A stretch of DNA of 64,000 bases from Dawidia soli (GCF_018598185.1 NZ_JAHESC010000008.1:62001-126000), one strand, 5' to 3'. Shown: positions 32,753 to 41,825, counted from the stretch's first letter. Made by a program: numbers and translations. The notes: generated by a model from the letters alone, not told the origin.

Positions 32753-33760
32753 ATGCTGAAAATCGATTCGCACACCCATATCCTACCGGACACGCTGCCC
32801 CGCTGGACAGACAAGTTCGGCTATGGAGACTTTATTCACCTGGAGCACCACCGTCCCGGCTTTGCGCGCATGATGCGCGGCAACCGCTTCTTTCGCGAGA
32901 TCGGCGAGAACTGCTGGAACCCACACCTGCGCATCGACGAATACGCGCGCTTCGGCACTCAGGTACAGGTGGTCTGCACCATCCCGGTCATGTTCGCCTA
33001 TTGGGCCAAACCGCAGGACGGCCTCGACATCGCACGTTTCCTGAATGACCACATCGCCGGATTAATACAGGCCCATCCCAAAAACTATCTGGGCCTGGGC
33101 ACCATCCCTATGCAGGACACGGCGCTGGCCATCGGCGAGCTGGAGCGCTGTCAGCAGCTGGGGTTGCTGGGCGTACAAATCGGCTCGAATATAAACGACC
33201 TGAACCTCAGCGAGGATCGCTTCTTTCCCATCTTCGAGGCATGCCAGCGGCTCAACCTGGCCGTGCTGATCCATCCCTGGGAAATGATGGGTGAAAAAAG
33301 CATGCAGCGGTATTGGCTGCCGTGGCTGGTGGGCATGCCGGCGGAGACATCGCGGGCGGTATGCTCGCTGATCTTTGGCGGGATATTTGAAAGACTCCCC
33401 CGGCTGCGGGTGAACTTCGCCCACGCGGGCGGGTCGTTCCTGACGACGATCGGCCGCATCCAGCACGGGTTTGATTGCCGGCCCGACCTGGTGGCGATCG
33501 ACAACGCCGTGCCGCCGCGCGACTACCTGGGGCGTTTCTGGGTAGACAGCGTCACGCACGACCCGCTGCTGCTGGAATACGTGCTCAGGCTGCAGGGCTC
33601 ACAGCGCATCACCCTGGGATCGGACTATCCCTTTCCGCTGGGCGACCTGGAGATCGGCACCTTTATTGAAAAAATGAATTTGGATACGAGCGTGAAAGAA
33701 GACATCTTTCACCGGGCCACGCTCGCGTGGCTGGACATACGAAAAGAACGGTTTGATTAA
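32753..33760 (+). CDS. 2-amino-3-carboxymuconate-6-semialdehyde decarboxylase
   Basis: A 335-aa amidohydrolase-2 family enzyme with the ACMSD signature throughout: KIDSHTHILP (zinc ligands H7 and H9), VLIHPWEMMGEKSMQRYWLP, LVGMPAETSRAVCSLIFGGIFERLP, VNFAHAGGSFLTTIGRIQHG, DSVTHDP and LGSDYPFPLGD with the catalytic Asp. It decarboxylates the ring-opened intermediate of the kynurenine/3-hydroxyanthranilate route. This diverts it from quinolinate and NAD synthesis toward 2-aminomuconate catabolism. The other kynurenine genes are not in this window. The next gene begins at the base after its stop. Confidence 0.93.
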   Translation: MLKIDSHTHILPDTLPRWTDKFGYGDFIHLEHHRPGFARMMRGNRFFREIGENCWNPHLRIDEYARFGTQVQVVCTIPVMFAYWAKPQDGLDIARFLNDHIAGLIQAHPKNYLGLGTIPMQDTALAIGELERCQQLGLLGVQIGSNINDLNLSEDRFFPIFEACQRLNLAVLIHPWEMMGEKSMQRYWLPWLVGMPAETSRAVCSLIFGGIFERLPRLRVNFAHAGGSFLTTIGRIQHGFDCRPDLVAIDNAVPPRDYLGRFWVDSVTHDPLLLEYVLRLQGSQRITLGSDYPFPLGDLEIGTFIEKMNLDTSVKEDIFHRATLAWLDIRKERFD

Positions 33761-34414
33761 ATGACGGCATACTTCCACAAGCACCCGGTCACCACGCTGG
33801 CCACCTTCCTGTTATTACTCCTGGCAACGGCCGGTACAACACATGCGCAAAGCACCGACAGAATAAAGCAACAGGAATACATCCAGCAACAGGAACAAGC
33901 AAAAAAAGCCATGCTCATGCGCGAGCTCGACTCGGGGGTGTATTTCATGGACAACGGTCAGTACGCCGCCGCGGATAAAAAATTCCGGTACGTGCTGGAA
34001 AACCTCAGGAGCGTTCCTTCCGACCTGACCTACTACTTTGGCAAGAACTCTTTTCACCTGGCCCAATACAAACAAAGCATCGACTGGCTGAACAAATACA
34101 TTCAGCTGAAAGGCACCAACGGCCAGTACTCATCGGATGCGATCCAATGGAAAAAACAAGCGGAAGCAGAGTACCTCAAGGAAAAATCAAAAGCATCGGC
34201 CAAAGTAGCCGAAGTGCTCTCAGCCGACTACGACATCGACTGCGGCCCCACGGGCAAGGTGATCTGCCCGGTCTGTAAAGGCGACCATGTCACGATCAAA
34301 AAAGGTCCCTTCGGCGACGAGTACAAAACCTGCCAGTATTGCAACGAGCAGGGCATCCTGACCTGCGAAGAATACAACCTCCTGGTCCGCGGGCAGCTCA
34401 AACCCAGGAACTGA
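33761..34414 (+). CDS. Exported protein with TPR-like helices and C-terminal zinc ribbon, function unknown
   Basis: A 217-aa protein with signal peptide (ATFLLLLLATAGTTHAQ). A Gln/Lys-rich helix follows, then TPR-like helical repeats (about 45-125: GVYFMDNGQYAAADKKFRYVL, YYFGKNSFHLAQYKQSIDWLNKYI). The C-terminus has a four-cysteine module, CPVCKGDHVTIKKG and CQYCNEQGILTC. The C-x-x-C-x-G spacing recalls the DnaJ-type zinc ribbon. Adjacent to ACMSD with no spacer, so cotranscribed, but no functional link is evident. A zinc ribbon outside the cytoplasm would be unusual. Confidence 0.7.
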   Translation: MTAYFHKHPVTTLATFLLLLLATAGTTHAQSTDRIKQQEYIQQQEQAKKAMLMRELDSGVYFMDNGQYAAADKKFRYVLENLRSVPSDLTYYFGKNSFHLAQYKQSIDWLNKYIQLKGTNGQYSSDAIQWKKQAEAEYLKEKSKASAKVAEVLSADYDIDCGPTGKVICPVCKGDHVTIKKGPFGDEYKTCQYCNEQGILTCEEYNLLVRGQLKPRN

Positions 34415-34428
34415 CCCGCTGTCGCGAG

Positions 34429-34460
34429 ACGCTATGGCGGGCTCACCTGCCATAGCGTTT
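34429..34460. terminator. Bidirectional terminator hairpin
   Basis: ACGCTATGGC (34429-34438) and GCCATAGCGT (34449-34458) form a perfect 10-bp stem with a 10-base loop, followed by TT. It lies between the convergent genes ending at 34414 and 34489. Confidence 0.7.
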
Positions 34461-34488
34461 AAATCGGTCACCAGAATCCGTAAGCATA

Positions 34489-35421
34489 TTACTTCCAGCT
34501 GACCTTCGTCCAGGGGCTTTTCGGATGCTGCAAGAGAACACCGTGCTGCTCTATCCGTTCGTCGAGGGCGTCACCTTCGCCGCTCCACATCGCAAACCCT
34601 GTCACGTAGCCCTCGGATAGTGCTTTCCAGGAATCATAGGTGCTGTACAGCTTTTGCGCAAACTCCTGGATCTTCTGCAACGCTTCGTCGCGTGTCAGAT
34701 ACTCGACGTCGAAGCCAAACCGGCACAGGTTGATGGCGCGGGTGAGATCCCAGGCGGTGACATCAGGAGTTTTTGCGGCGGCAAAAATTCCGTGACTGAG
34801 CAGGCCGGGATACCCTTCCAGGATGTGGGTAGCATAGGTCATGAGGCGCTCAGGCTCGATGTTGGTATCGACCAGGGCCTGCAGCGCAAGACCTTTGATA
34901 CCGGCGCGCCATTCGGCTTTCGGCAGCGTACTGAGCTTGGCCCAGATGATATCGAAATATGCCTTGTGGCCATTCTTGTCCAGCCAGTCGAGCGTTCCCA
35001 GCAAGTCTTCGCGGGAGCCGATGTTCCAGGCATTTTCCAGGCCTTCAAGAATATCTTCTACAGGGCAATAGGTAGAGAGCGTGTTGAGGTATTGAGTGTT
35101 TCCATAGGCAATGTTTGCCCCGCAGAGCACGGCCTTGAGTTCGGCAGGCGTAAGATCAGAATCTTCTTTTACCTCAGGACTTTCGTCGAACATATTCAAC
35201 ATGTCGCCGGCCGGGGCCTGACCGGCCGCCATACCCATCAGATTCTGCAGGAACGGGTTGCTGCCCATGGCCTGATTGAGCTGGTCCTGAATGTTTTGCT
35301 GCATGCCCATGGCATTGTTCATATAGGAAAGCATCTGGTTCGGGTCGATGCCCATCGCAGCCCATTGTTTTTTCATTTCTTCCATCATCGGATTGATCGG
35401 TTCTTCTTTTTCTTCAGCCAT
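34489..35421 (-). CDS. DUF1266 domain protein
   Basis: 310 aa from the ATG at 35421 (MAEEKEEPINPMMEEMKKQW); the longer upstream frame would overlap the previous gene. The N-terminal part is Met/Gln/Asn-rich (LSYMNNAMGMQQNIQDQLNQ). The C-terminal half has the DUF1266 pattern, including AWDLTRAINLCRFGFDVEYLTRDEA, then QKLYSTYDSWKALSEGYVTGFAMWSG. Members are YbeU/YbeR-like proteins of unknown role. It follows the 153-aa gene by 17 bases in a leftward run that begins with DUF3137 and LemA. Confidence 0.75.
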   Translation of the reverse strand: MAEEKEEPINPMMEEMKKQWAAMGIDPNQMLSYMNNAMGMQQNIQDQLNQAMGSNPFLQNLMGMAAGQAPAGDMLNMFDESPEVKEDSDLTPAELKAVLCGANIAYGNTQYLNTLSTYCPVEDILEGLENAWNIGSREDLLGTLDWLDKNGHKAYFDIIWAKLSTLPKAEWRAGIKGLALQALVDTNIEPERLMTYATHILEGYPGLLSHGIFAAAKTPDVTAWDLTRAINLCRFGFDVEYLTRDEALQKIQEFAQKLYSTYDSWKALSEGYVTGFAMWSGEGDALDERIEQHGVLLQHPKSPWTKVSWK

Positions 35422-35438
35422 GGTATTGTTGGTTTTTA

Positions 35439-35900
35439 TCAAGCGGGCTGATTTTGCTTCTGGCCCTTCCAGAGCGTGCTGATGCCCACGTTGAGTTTTT
35501 CCTCTTTTACAGGGTAGCTGGTGCACAGCACATCCATTACGTCTGCATAAAAATCATTGCCGTTGCCGTAAATGATCCTGATCAGGAGGACGCCGATCAG
35601 GCCCGTTTGCCGGGACAGCGCCGTGAGCCACGGGCTGACGGAAGATTCATCGAATTTGAAAGTGGTTATACCGTCCTTGTGCACGGGTGTTATCAGGGTG
35701 CGGTGGTAGGCATTCTTCGCGATGAACACGCTGTTTTCACGCACGCCGGTGAGGGTTCTCTGCAGCCTGCTCTTTCCTTTGAGCTCAAGCTTCACCTCAT
35801 ACTTCGCGCCCAGTTTTTCCTCATAGTGTTTGTGCAGATCTTCAGCCTGAACAGTAGCTGCTACTGTGTAGGCGGTAACATTCCAATCAAGAAGTCCCAT
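35439..35900 (-). CDS. Hypothetical protein in LemA/DUF3137 operon
   Basis: A 153-aa protein without a recognised domain. It opens MGLLDWNVTAYTVAATVQAE, is followed by a basic strand-rich region (KYEVKLELKGKSRLQRTLTGV), and contains a hydrophobic segment LIGVLLIRIIYG near residue 105 that may be buried or membrane-associated. It lies between LemA (31-base gap) and DUF1266 (17-base gap) in the same direction, so it is likely part of the same operon. No function is offered. Confidence 0.7.
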   Translation of the reverse strand: MGLLDWNVTAYTVAATVQAEDLHKHYEEKLGAKYEVKLELKGKSRLQRTLTGVRENSVFIAKNAYHRTLITPVHKDGITTFKFDESSVSPWLTALSRQTGLIGVLLIRIIYGNGNDFYADVMDVLCTSYPVKEEKLNVGISTLWKGQKQNQPA

Positions 35901-35931
35901 ATCTATTATGTTTATAAATGTTTACGATTGA

Positions 35932-36498
35932 TTACGATTTCTGAAAGAGGTCTTGTACGGCGACGCTTTGCCGTTGTACCTCGCTGGCATATTGCCATTG
36001 ATGGGGCTTGAAGCCAAATATCCTGGCAATGATGTTCAACGGAAACAGCACGGTGCTCGTGTTGTAGTCCGTGATTGATGCGCTCAGGAAGCGTCTTCCT
36101 GCGGCGATCTGTTCCTCGCATTCCTGAAAGCTGTATTGCAGTTTGGCGAACTGGCTTCCTGCCTTCAGTTCCGGGTAGTTCTCCACCTGGATCATAATCT
36201 GTCGCAGGATAGAGCTGCCTTCTTCGGGTCTTACGTACGGATTGTTGGCTTGTGTGGCGGCAGGGTGCCTCAGTACGGTGATCTTCTCCAGGGTCTCACG
36301 TTCAAATACCATATATTGTTTGACAGAGGCGATTAGGTTCGGCAGCAGATCCGCGCGTTGGATGAAGAGCGCGTCAAGGGACGAAATGGCGTTCTCGATC
36401 TGGTTGCGCTTTTTCGAAAGTCTATTGAACAGGCTTATTCCATAGACCATCAACGCCACGGGCGTTCCGATGAAGGCGATGTAGGGTATGTAGTGCAT
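35932..36498 (-). CDS. lemA: LemA family protein
   Basis: A 188-aa LemA protein: an N-terminal membrane helix (about 6-24) with the N-terminus outside, then the long-helix domain SKKRNQIENAISSLDALFIQRADLLPNLIASVKQYM. It closes with FPLNIIARIFGFKPHQWQY, the family end motif. The family's role is not settled. LemA is often next to a DUF3137 gene, as here (5-base gap to the upstream DUF3137 gene). Confidence 0.9.
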   Translation of the reverse strand: MHYIPYIAFIGTPVALMVYGISLFNRLSKKRNQIENAISSLDALFIQRADLLPNLIASVKQYMVFERETLEKITVLRHPAATQANNPYVRPEEGSSILRQIMIQVENYPELKAGSQFAKLQYSFQECEEQIAAGRRFLSASITDYNTSTVLFPLNIIARIFGFKPHQWQYASEVQRQSVAVQDLFQKS

Positions 36499-36503
36499 GC
36501 CGG

Positions 36504-38105
36504 TTATTTTTTCCAGAGGGCCTGGTTGAGTTTCAGTGTGTCGATCATCGCCAGCTGCTCGGTGAGCTCCTGGTAGATACGGTCGAGCAATGCGAGGTCG
36601 ATCTTTGTAAACATCATTCCGTAGGCGGCGTTGCCCACTTCCGTGGCGTTTTCCGAGTTGGTGGCCATGACGATGTTATTTTGATTGATGGCCATGTAGA
36701 GCTTTCCTTTGTTCCGCTTATTGATGGCTTTGAGGCGTTCCATCATGACCGGGGTGAGTACATACCGGGCCACTACCTGGTCGTCACAGTATACGTTGAA
36801 CTGTTCCTGAAAATCGGGGTCCTCCAGGAGGATCTTATTTCCTTCGGTGTTGAGGTAGCTTGTGGTCGTGCTGTCGTTGATGGCACCGAATACACCTTTC
36901 CGTGGATGAATGTATATCGGTGTCGGAAAGGTTTTGTGAAAGCGGGCCACAAAGTAATTGCCGGAAAAGACGCAGTCGTCGGGATCTCTCTCGCTGGTGA
37001 AATTGGGTCTGTAGGTGACGGTGAGGTTACAGGATTGGAACGGCACACCATTGTGCATGCCGATGATCTGGTCACCGCCGGTGATGCTGTAGTTCTCTTC
37101 TGTGAACAATCCGGCGTGCAGCCACTCGCGCAGTCCGATGTGTGCTTTCTCGATATACTCGAAGCCGGGGTTGATGTAGTGCACCAGGCGTGAGAAAACC
37201 GACTTCTTGAATGCGGTGAAGTTGGTGTTGCCGTTGGAAATTTTTCGTTTATAGAAGAAGTAGTATCCGACACCCACCACGCTGGAGAAACCAACAAAGG
37301 TCATCATCAGTTTAAATATGTCGGCAGGGTCCGTCATAGCCGAGCCGCCGCTTACAAAAAACCAGACCATAGTTCCCACGAAGGCCAATGCGATGAATAC
37401 CTGTACAACGAATATGTTCTGCACGGAGCCCCTGCCCTGCTCCATGTCCTTCAGCTGTCCTGAGAATTCGGCCTCGGCGTACCGGTGGAAATCGGTCAGT
37501 GAAGGCAACGGTTGCGCCGGGGGTTGTTTTTTTACCGGTGCATCTTCTGTTTCTGCCGGAGCTGCATCCCCATACAGCTGATCCATGATCGACTCGTAAT
37601 GGCCGAGGTCAGCCTGACTGAGGACCCGCTTGATCTCCGGGGCGAGTTCTTCAACCACCGGCAGCTCGTAGCCCCTATCGTTCAGGGAGATGTGCAAGTA
37701 GTGCACAGGATTAAGCCGGATTTTTATCCAGTGCAGGGGGATGGTGGTGAGGTACGCTTTGTTTTCCGAAACGATGGTGCAAGCTGTGTTTTGCTGGAGC
37801 ATGTCGAAGACCTTGTGGGTATTCTTCTCGCGCTGGAAGACGTCGAAAAGTTTCTTCGCGGGGTAGATCAATGACAACAGCAGTCCCACCGGGATGGCCC
37901 ACTTGTAATAGACACCGAAGTCGCTGGATGCCACACCGGCAATGGCCTGCTGGTTATACAGGATCAGGTTCGGAAGGGCATAAATCCAGAGAAGCGCCAG
38001 TACAATGGTTGCGAGTATGGCGACGAGGATGATATTGCGCAATACGATTCTCTTTTCGCGGGCGCATTGGTGTAGGATGACCTGTTTTACTTCCTGGCGT
38101 GTCAT
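36504..38105 (-). CDS. DUF3137 membrane protein
   Basis: A 533-aa protein of the DUF3137 (Galanin-like) family. Two N-terminal helices (about 24-46 and 65-85) and a central pair (about 245-267 and 280-300) frame a cytoplasmic linker rich in Pro (KKQPPAQPLP). The C-terminal soluble domain after residue 310 contains the family-typical INPGFEYIEKAHIG and FHKTFPTPIYIHPRKG. It is first of a four-gene operon with LemA. Upstream lies a 21-bp-phased repeat and, immediately beyond, a LytTR response regulator, a possible local control. Confidence 0.82.
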   Translation of the reverse strand: MTRQEVKQVILHQCAREKRIVLRNIILVAILATIVLALLWIYALPNLILYNQQAIAGVASSDFGVYYKWAIPVGLLLSLIYPAKKLFDVFQREKNTHKVFDMLQQNTACTIVSENKAYLTTIPLHWIKIRLNPVHYLHISLNDRGYELPVVEELAPEIKRVLSQADLGHYESIMDQLYGDAAPAETEDAPVKKQPPAQPLPSLTDFHRYAEAEFSGQLKDMEQGRGSVQNIFVVQVFIALAFVGTMVWFFVSGGSAMTDPADIFKLMMTFVGFSSVVGVGYYFFYKRKISNGNTNFTAFKKSVFSRLVHYINPGFEYIEKAHIGLREWLHAGLFTEENYSITGGDQIIGMHNGVPFQSCNLTVTYRPNFTSERDPDDCVFSGNYFVARFHKTFPTPIYIHPRKGVFGAINDSTTTSYLNTEGNKILLEDPDFQEQFNVYCDDQVVARYVLTPVMMERLKAINKRNKGKLYMAINQNNIVMATNSENATEVGNAAYGMMFTKIDLALLDRIYQELTEQLAMIDTLKLNQALWKK

Positions 38106-38197
38106 GTCCGATGGTTTTGTTCTCTTACGGCGTTTTTTGTACTTCTGCTGAATTGTGAAGTAAAGGTAGGTGACCGAATGAGGCCAAATGCGGGAGA

Positions 38198-38250
38198 TTG
38201 ATATCCGCAGGGGGTGGGTTGATATTCGCGGGTTACCGGGGGATATGCGC
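38198..38250. promoter_or_regulatory. Three direct repeats at exact 21-bp spacing upstream of the DUF3137-LemA operon
   Basis: TTGATATCCGC (38198-38208), TTGATATTCGC (38219-38229) and GGGATATGCGC (38240-38250) share the core GATATNCGC and lie 21 bases apart on the same face of the helix. They are about 95-145 bases upstream of the ATG at 38105. LytTR-domain regulators bind paired direct repeats with about this period, and such a regulator is encoded next door. Confidence 0.55.
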
Positions 38251-38312
38251 TGAGGGAGGGCGTCGTTTGTCGCCTCCCTTCTAACATGTCTGCTATTTTC
38301 TGGTTTCCGTGT

Positions 38313-39059
38313 CTATGCCAGTCTTTCGATGTAGTCTATAACGATGGATTTTTTACGATCGGAAACGGGGATTTTGTGGGTGTTGGTAAGGAGGAGCTCG
38401 CCTTCTTTGTAATAGCGGCTGATGTAATTGACGTTTACCATATAGGATTGGTGGCAGCGGATGAAGGTGTCTTCGGGGAGCAGGGCCTCGTACTCTTTCA
38501 GAACTTTGGACATAATGATCTTGCTGCCGTCCTTCAGGTGGAAGGTGGTGTAACCTTTGTCGCTTTGGCAATAGACAATGTCTTCCATGGCCACTATCTG
38601 GATGAAGTCGAAGTTTTTAAGGACGATCCTTCGCGGCGGGTCTTTTTTCTGGTAGTGGCTATCGGCTATTTCGAGTTGTTGTTTTGTTAAACGATACGCC
38701 TCTGTCTTCTTATGGCACCTGTCTATGGTTTCGTTGAAGGCGGCGGTATCTACGGGCTTCAGCAAATAGGCGAATGCTCCCAGGTTAAGGGCATCGATCG
38801 CGTATTGGTTGTAGGCGGTAATAAAGATAATGTGGGCGTCTGTTTTTATGTTGTTGAAGAGCGTGAAGCAGGTACCGTCTTTCAGCTCGATGTCGGCCAG
38901 GATGAGGTCCGGTTGCAGCTGCTGGATCTCTTTTTGTGCTGTGGCTATATCGGCAGCATGGCCCACTACCTGCAGGTAGGGTATATTGCCCGCCAGCGAG
39001 AGGATGTATTCACGGATATTTACTTCGTCTTCGAGGATATAAACTTTCATTACATTCAT
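38313..39059 (-). CDS. LytTR family response regulator
   Basis: About 248 aa. The receiver domain opens MKVYILEDEVNIREYI; the phosphoacceptor is in LILADIELKDGTCF, the Thr in FITAYNQYAIDAL, and the Lys in AYLLKPVDTAAF. The C-terminal LytTR DNA-binding domain covers about 155-245 (FDFIQIVAMEDIVYCQSDKGYTTFHL, IRCHQSYMVNVNYI, KIPVSDRKK). Met at 39059 or 39050 are equally likely starts; the longer frame would overlap the kinase stop at 39067. It partners the LytS-type kinase directly upstream. Possible target sites lie just downstream, ahead of the DUF3137 operon. Confidence 0.88.
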   Translation of the reverse strand: MNVMKVYILEDEVNIREYILSLAGNIPYLQVVGHAADIATAQKEIQQLQPDLILADIELKDGTCFTLFNNIKTDAHIIFITAYNQYAIDALNLGAFAYLLKPVDTAAFNETIDRCHKKTEAYRLTKQQLEIADSHYQKKDPPRRIVLKNFDFIQIVAMEDIVYCQSDKGYTTFHLKDGSKIIMSKVLKEYEALLPEDTFIRCHQSYMVNVNYISRYYKEGELLLTNTHKIPVSDRKKSIVIDYIERLA

Positions 39060-39066
39060 GGGGTTA

Positions 39067-40977
39067 TCAGGCGGCAAGCACGGGGATGTATATGTTTACT
39101 TCGGTCCCTTTTCCAAATGCCGCATTGGTATGTGTTTCAAACCAGGCTTTCCGGCTGCCGTTGTTAAACAGGATATCGAGCCGCTCCTGTGTGATGATCC
39201 GCGACAGCGATGTCTTCCCGGAAAGTGCCGTCGGCTGTTCTTCGATGCCCACGCCGTTGTCGCCGATGTCGATGTGCAATCGCTGCACGTCCAGGCGGAT
39301 GGTAATCTGCAGCTGGCCTTTATAACTGATATTCTTGAAGCCGTGCTCGATGGCGTTCTCCACAAAGGGTTGGAGGAGCATGGGTGGGATCATGATCGCT
39401 TCGGTGTCGAGGTCCTGAACGTCGATGCGGTAGTCGAACATATTGGCAAAGCGCATCTGTTGCAGCTCGATGTAGTTCTTCAGGGAGGTGATCTCGTCCT
39501 CCAGGGAGATCATCTCGTGGCGGTTCAGCTCCAGGATATTACGCATCAACCGTGAGAACGACACGAGGTAGGCGTTGGCCTCCTGTTTTTTTCCACCGCC
39601 GATAAGTCCCTGCAAGTTAGCGATGGCATTGTATATGAAGTGGGGATTCAGCTGCATCTGCCGGGTTTTCTGTTCCAGTGCCATACGTTTGTTTTCCAGT
39701 GAAAGCTTTTCATTCCTTTCGGTCAGGAGGCGGCGGCGATAAAGATTGTACATAAACAATAGCACGATGAGGATCAGCAGGCCGGTGGCGGCAAAGATCC
39801 ACCGTTGCTGGGTGATGATCTTTTCGTTCAGGGCATTGGTGGTTTGCAGGGAGGCTATCGCATGGTCCTTCTTTTCCGTTTCGTAGCGCGTGTGGATCTG
39901 TTCTATTTTCGTAGCCTGGATGGCTTCCGTGTTGCGGGCATATATCTGAAATACGGAGTCGAGGGCGATGTGCGCATTACGGCAATCTCCCATACTCCAG
40001 TACGTTTCATTGAGCCCGCCGTAAATTTCCGTGAGGTCGGCGGTAGGAACGTTTTCTTCCGCCCACCGTATGGCTTCCCTGAAATAGTGAATCGCCGAAT
40101 CGGGCTGATGATTATCCAGTACGATTTTGGCCATGTTGTTGAACGCGACAATATCGAGAAGGCCTTTTCGTTTCAAATACTGAAAATATTTTCGATAGCC
40201 ATTGACGGCTTCGGCGTAGTGGCCCGTGAGCGCTTGCAACTGCGATTCGCCCTCGTAGGTACGCATAAGTGTGAGGCTGTCATTGATCAGCAAGGCCAGC
40301 TTACGGCAGCTGTCGAGGTGCACGCGCATAGCCTTGGTATCCGTGTCTCTCACTGCGAGTATAAACAGGATCGCGTGATAACGCTGTCTGACCGTAATCT
40401 GATCTTTGAACGGATGGTTCTTGTAGTAAAGGTGCGTGTATGCTGCGGCCTTTTCACTGTTCTGGTTCCTGTAGTAGAATCTGGCGAGAAGGTCGTACAA
40501 TTTGTAGGTGAATGGACTCTTGGTTTTTTCCGCTTTCGCAATCACGTGCATGATGGCGGCCATGAGCGCGGAATCGGCAATATCGGCTTCGTTTGTCGAG
40601 CTGGCCAGAATGGCATATTCTTTTAGAATGGAGAGCCCGGAACGTTCATCCGGCTTCATGTTCCGGTAGTAGATCAATGCGCTGTCGGACTTATTCTTGA
40701 GTTGTAGAAGATAGCCATGAAGGTAGTTGTAGCAGGGATTGCCAGGGTATTCCGTCGAGTCGAACTCTTCCAGCATCAGGCTGATCTGTTCTATACGCTT
40801 TGGCGCGGGCAATGTGTCCATCGCCAGGAAAGCCTGTATGTAGTCGTATTCTGAAACAACGTAATTCTTTACAGGTGGATTTTTCTCGTCGCGCTTATTG
40901 CAGGAAAAAAGGCTGGCTATCAGTAGACATGCGATAGCCAGGGGGGCCGGGTTTGCTCTCGCGACGAGTTTGTTCAT
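39067..40977 (-). CDS. LytS-type sensor histidine kinase with TPR sensor region and lipoprotein signal
   Basis: A 636-aa kinase. The N-terminus has a lipoprotein-like signal (PLAIACLLIASLFSCN). A helical TPR-like sensor region spans about 40-350. One membrane helix follows (IFAATGLLILIVLLFMYNLY, about 365-385), then a coiled coil. The phosphorylated His is in MQLNPHFIYNAIANLQGL (about residue 446) and the HATPase has PFVENAIEHGF and DIGDNGVGIE. The TPR-TM-HisKA layout is common in this phylum and the signal sensed is unknown. The response regulator follows 7 bases later. Confidence 0.9.
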   Translation of the reverse strand: MNKLVARANPAPLAIACLLIASLFSCNKRDEKNPPVKNYVVSEYDYIQAFLAMDTLPAPKRIEQISLMLEEFDSTEYPGNPCYNYLHGYLLQLKNKSDSALIYYRNMKPDERSGLSILKEYAILASSTNEADIADSALMAAIMHVIAKAEKTKSPFTYKLYDLLARFYYRNQNSEKAAAYTHLYYKNHPFKDQITVRQRYHAILFILAVRDTDTKAMRVHLDSCRKLALLINDSLTLMRTYEGESQLQALTGHYAEAVNGYRKYFQYLKRKGLLDIVAFNNMAKIVLDNHQPDSAIHYFREAIRWAEENVPTADLTEIYGGLNETYWSMGDCRNAHIALDSVFQIYARNTEAIQATKIEQIHTRYETEKKDHAIASLQTTNALNEKIITQQRWIFAATGLLILIVLLFMYNLYRRRLLTERNEKLSLENKRMALEQKTRQMQLNPHFIYNAIANLQGLIGGGKKQEANAYLVSFSRLMRNILELNRHEMISLEDEITSLKNYIELQQMRFANMFDYRIDVQDLDTEAIMIPPMLLQPFVENAIEHGFKNISYKGQLQITIRLDVQRLHIDIGDNGVGIEEQPTALSGKTSLSRIITQERLDILFNNGSRKAWFETHTNAAFGKGTEVNIYIPVLAA

Positions 40978-41402
40978 TCAGAAAATCATTCAAACACGTC
41001 AATATACGATATCCGGTCTATACGAAGTTATCAGTTCCCGTCGAATGCCGATGAACCCGCGCAAGCGCAAGAACATCCGCTCGTTAAAAAGTCTTTCGGG
41101 TCTAATGCAAAGTGCTCTCTATCAGGAGGATTATAGGTAACCAGGAATACTTGCTTTATCTGAGACCTCTTCGGTACATCTTGCACCATTATCGAGGTTT
41201 CAGGTTACCCTTCTTTTAAATAATATTCTACCACCGGCCATCCCAGGGCGTAGTCTAAGCCAGCATGTTTCCACCGCCGGTCAGAAAAAAGAATCTGATC
41301 AGTAGGGCGGGGTTAAAATTTATTTTAAACATCAGAAATCTTAAACGAGCCCCGACATTCTCTTAATTTGTCAGTTTATAACTACTCACTGACACGAGCC
41401 TC
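40978..41402. other. Spacer between kinase and ankyrin-like gene
   Basis: 425 bases without a gene that I can support. A short sequence at about 41163-41180 (GACCTCTTCGGTACATCT) recurs with one mismatch at 42301-42318. No promoter box or hairpin is convincing. The last 60 bases are AT-rich and probably carry the promoter of the gene at 41403. Confidence 0.5.
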
Positions 41403-41825
41403 ATGGCAACTTTCACATTTACGGGAGACTGGGTGCCTCATATAGAAATTCCCGCCTTGAATGAATTCAAACTGACCTACAACGTGACCACGCCGGTGCC
41501 GGGGCCATCCACGCCCCGAACGATCGATCCGCCGGTGGGGTTCAGCGGGATGACCTTTCTGGCATATGCCTGCAAGTGCGGAAACGAAGAGCTCATTCGC
41601 TACATCCTGTCCAGGAAGCCTCCTTCCCTCAAAGGCTGTATGTATTACCTTCCGGATAACAGAGAAATGATTCAGCTGCTGCTCGACGCCGGGGCTGATA
41701 TCAACGATTGCGACCGGCACCATAGGACAGTCGTAGCCGGCAAAGTAGACACCTTGCGGGAACTGTACGCCAAGGGTGCTGCTCCCGGGCTGATTGACGA
41801 GATGACATACTTAAACAGTATATGA
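41403..41825 (+). CDS. Ankyrin-repeat-like protein, small
   Basis: A 140-aa protein. GMTFLAYACKCGNEELIRYIL and REMIQLLLDAGADINDCDRH are ankyrin repeats (L-L-x-A-G-A-D-I-N). Repeats are few and the N-terminal 45 residues are not repetitive. The protein is shorter than typical ankyrin genes. A 42-codon frame overlaps its stop (ATGA, 41822-41950), which may be a remnant of a longer or second ankyrin gene. Function unknown; likely cytoplasmic, as no signal peptide is seen. Confidence 0.6.
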   Translation: MATFTFTGDWVPHIEIPALNEFKLTYNVTTPVPGPSTPRTIDPPVGFSGMTFLAYACKCGNEELIRYILSRKPPSLKGCMYYLPDNREMIQLLLDAGADINDCDRHHRTVVAGKVDTLRELYAKGAAPGLIDEMTYLNSI

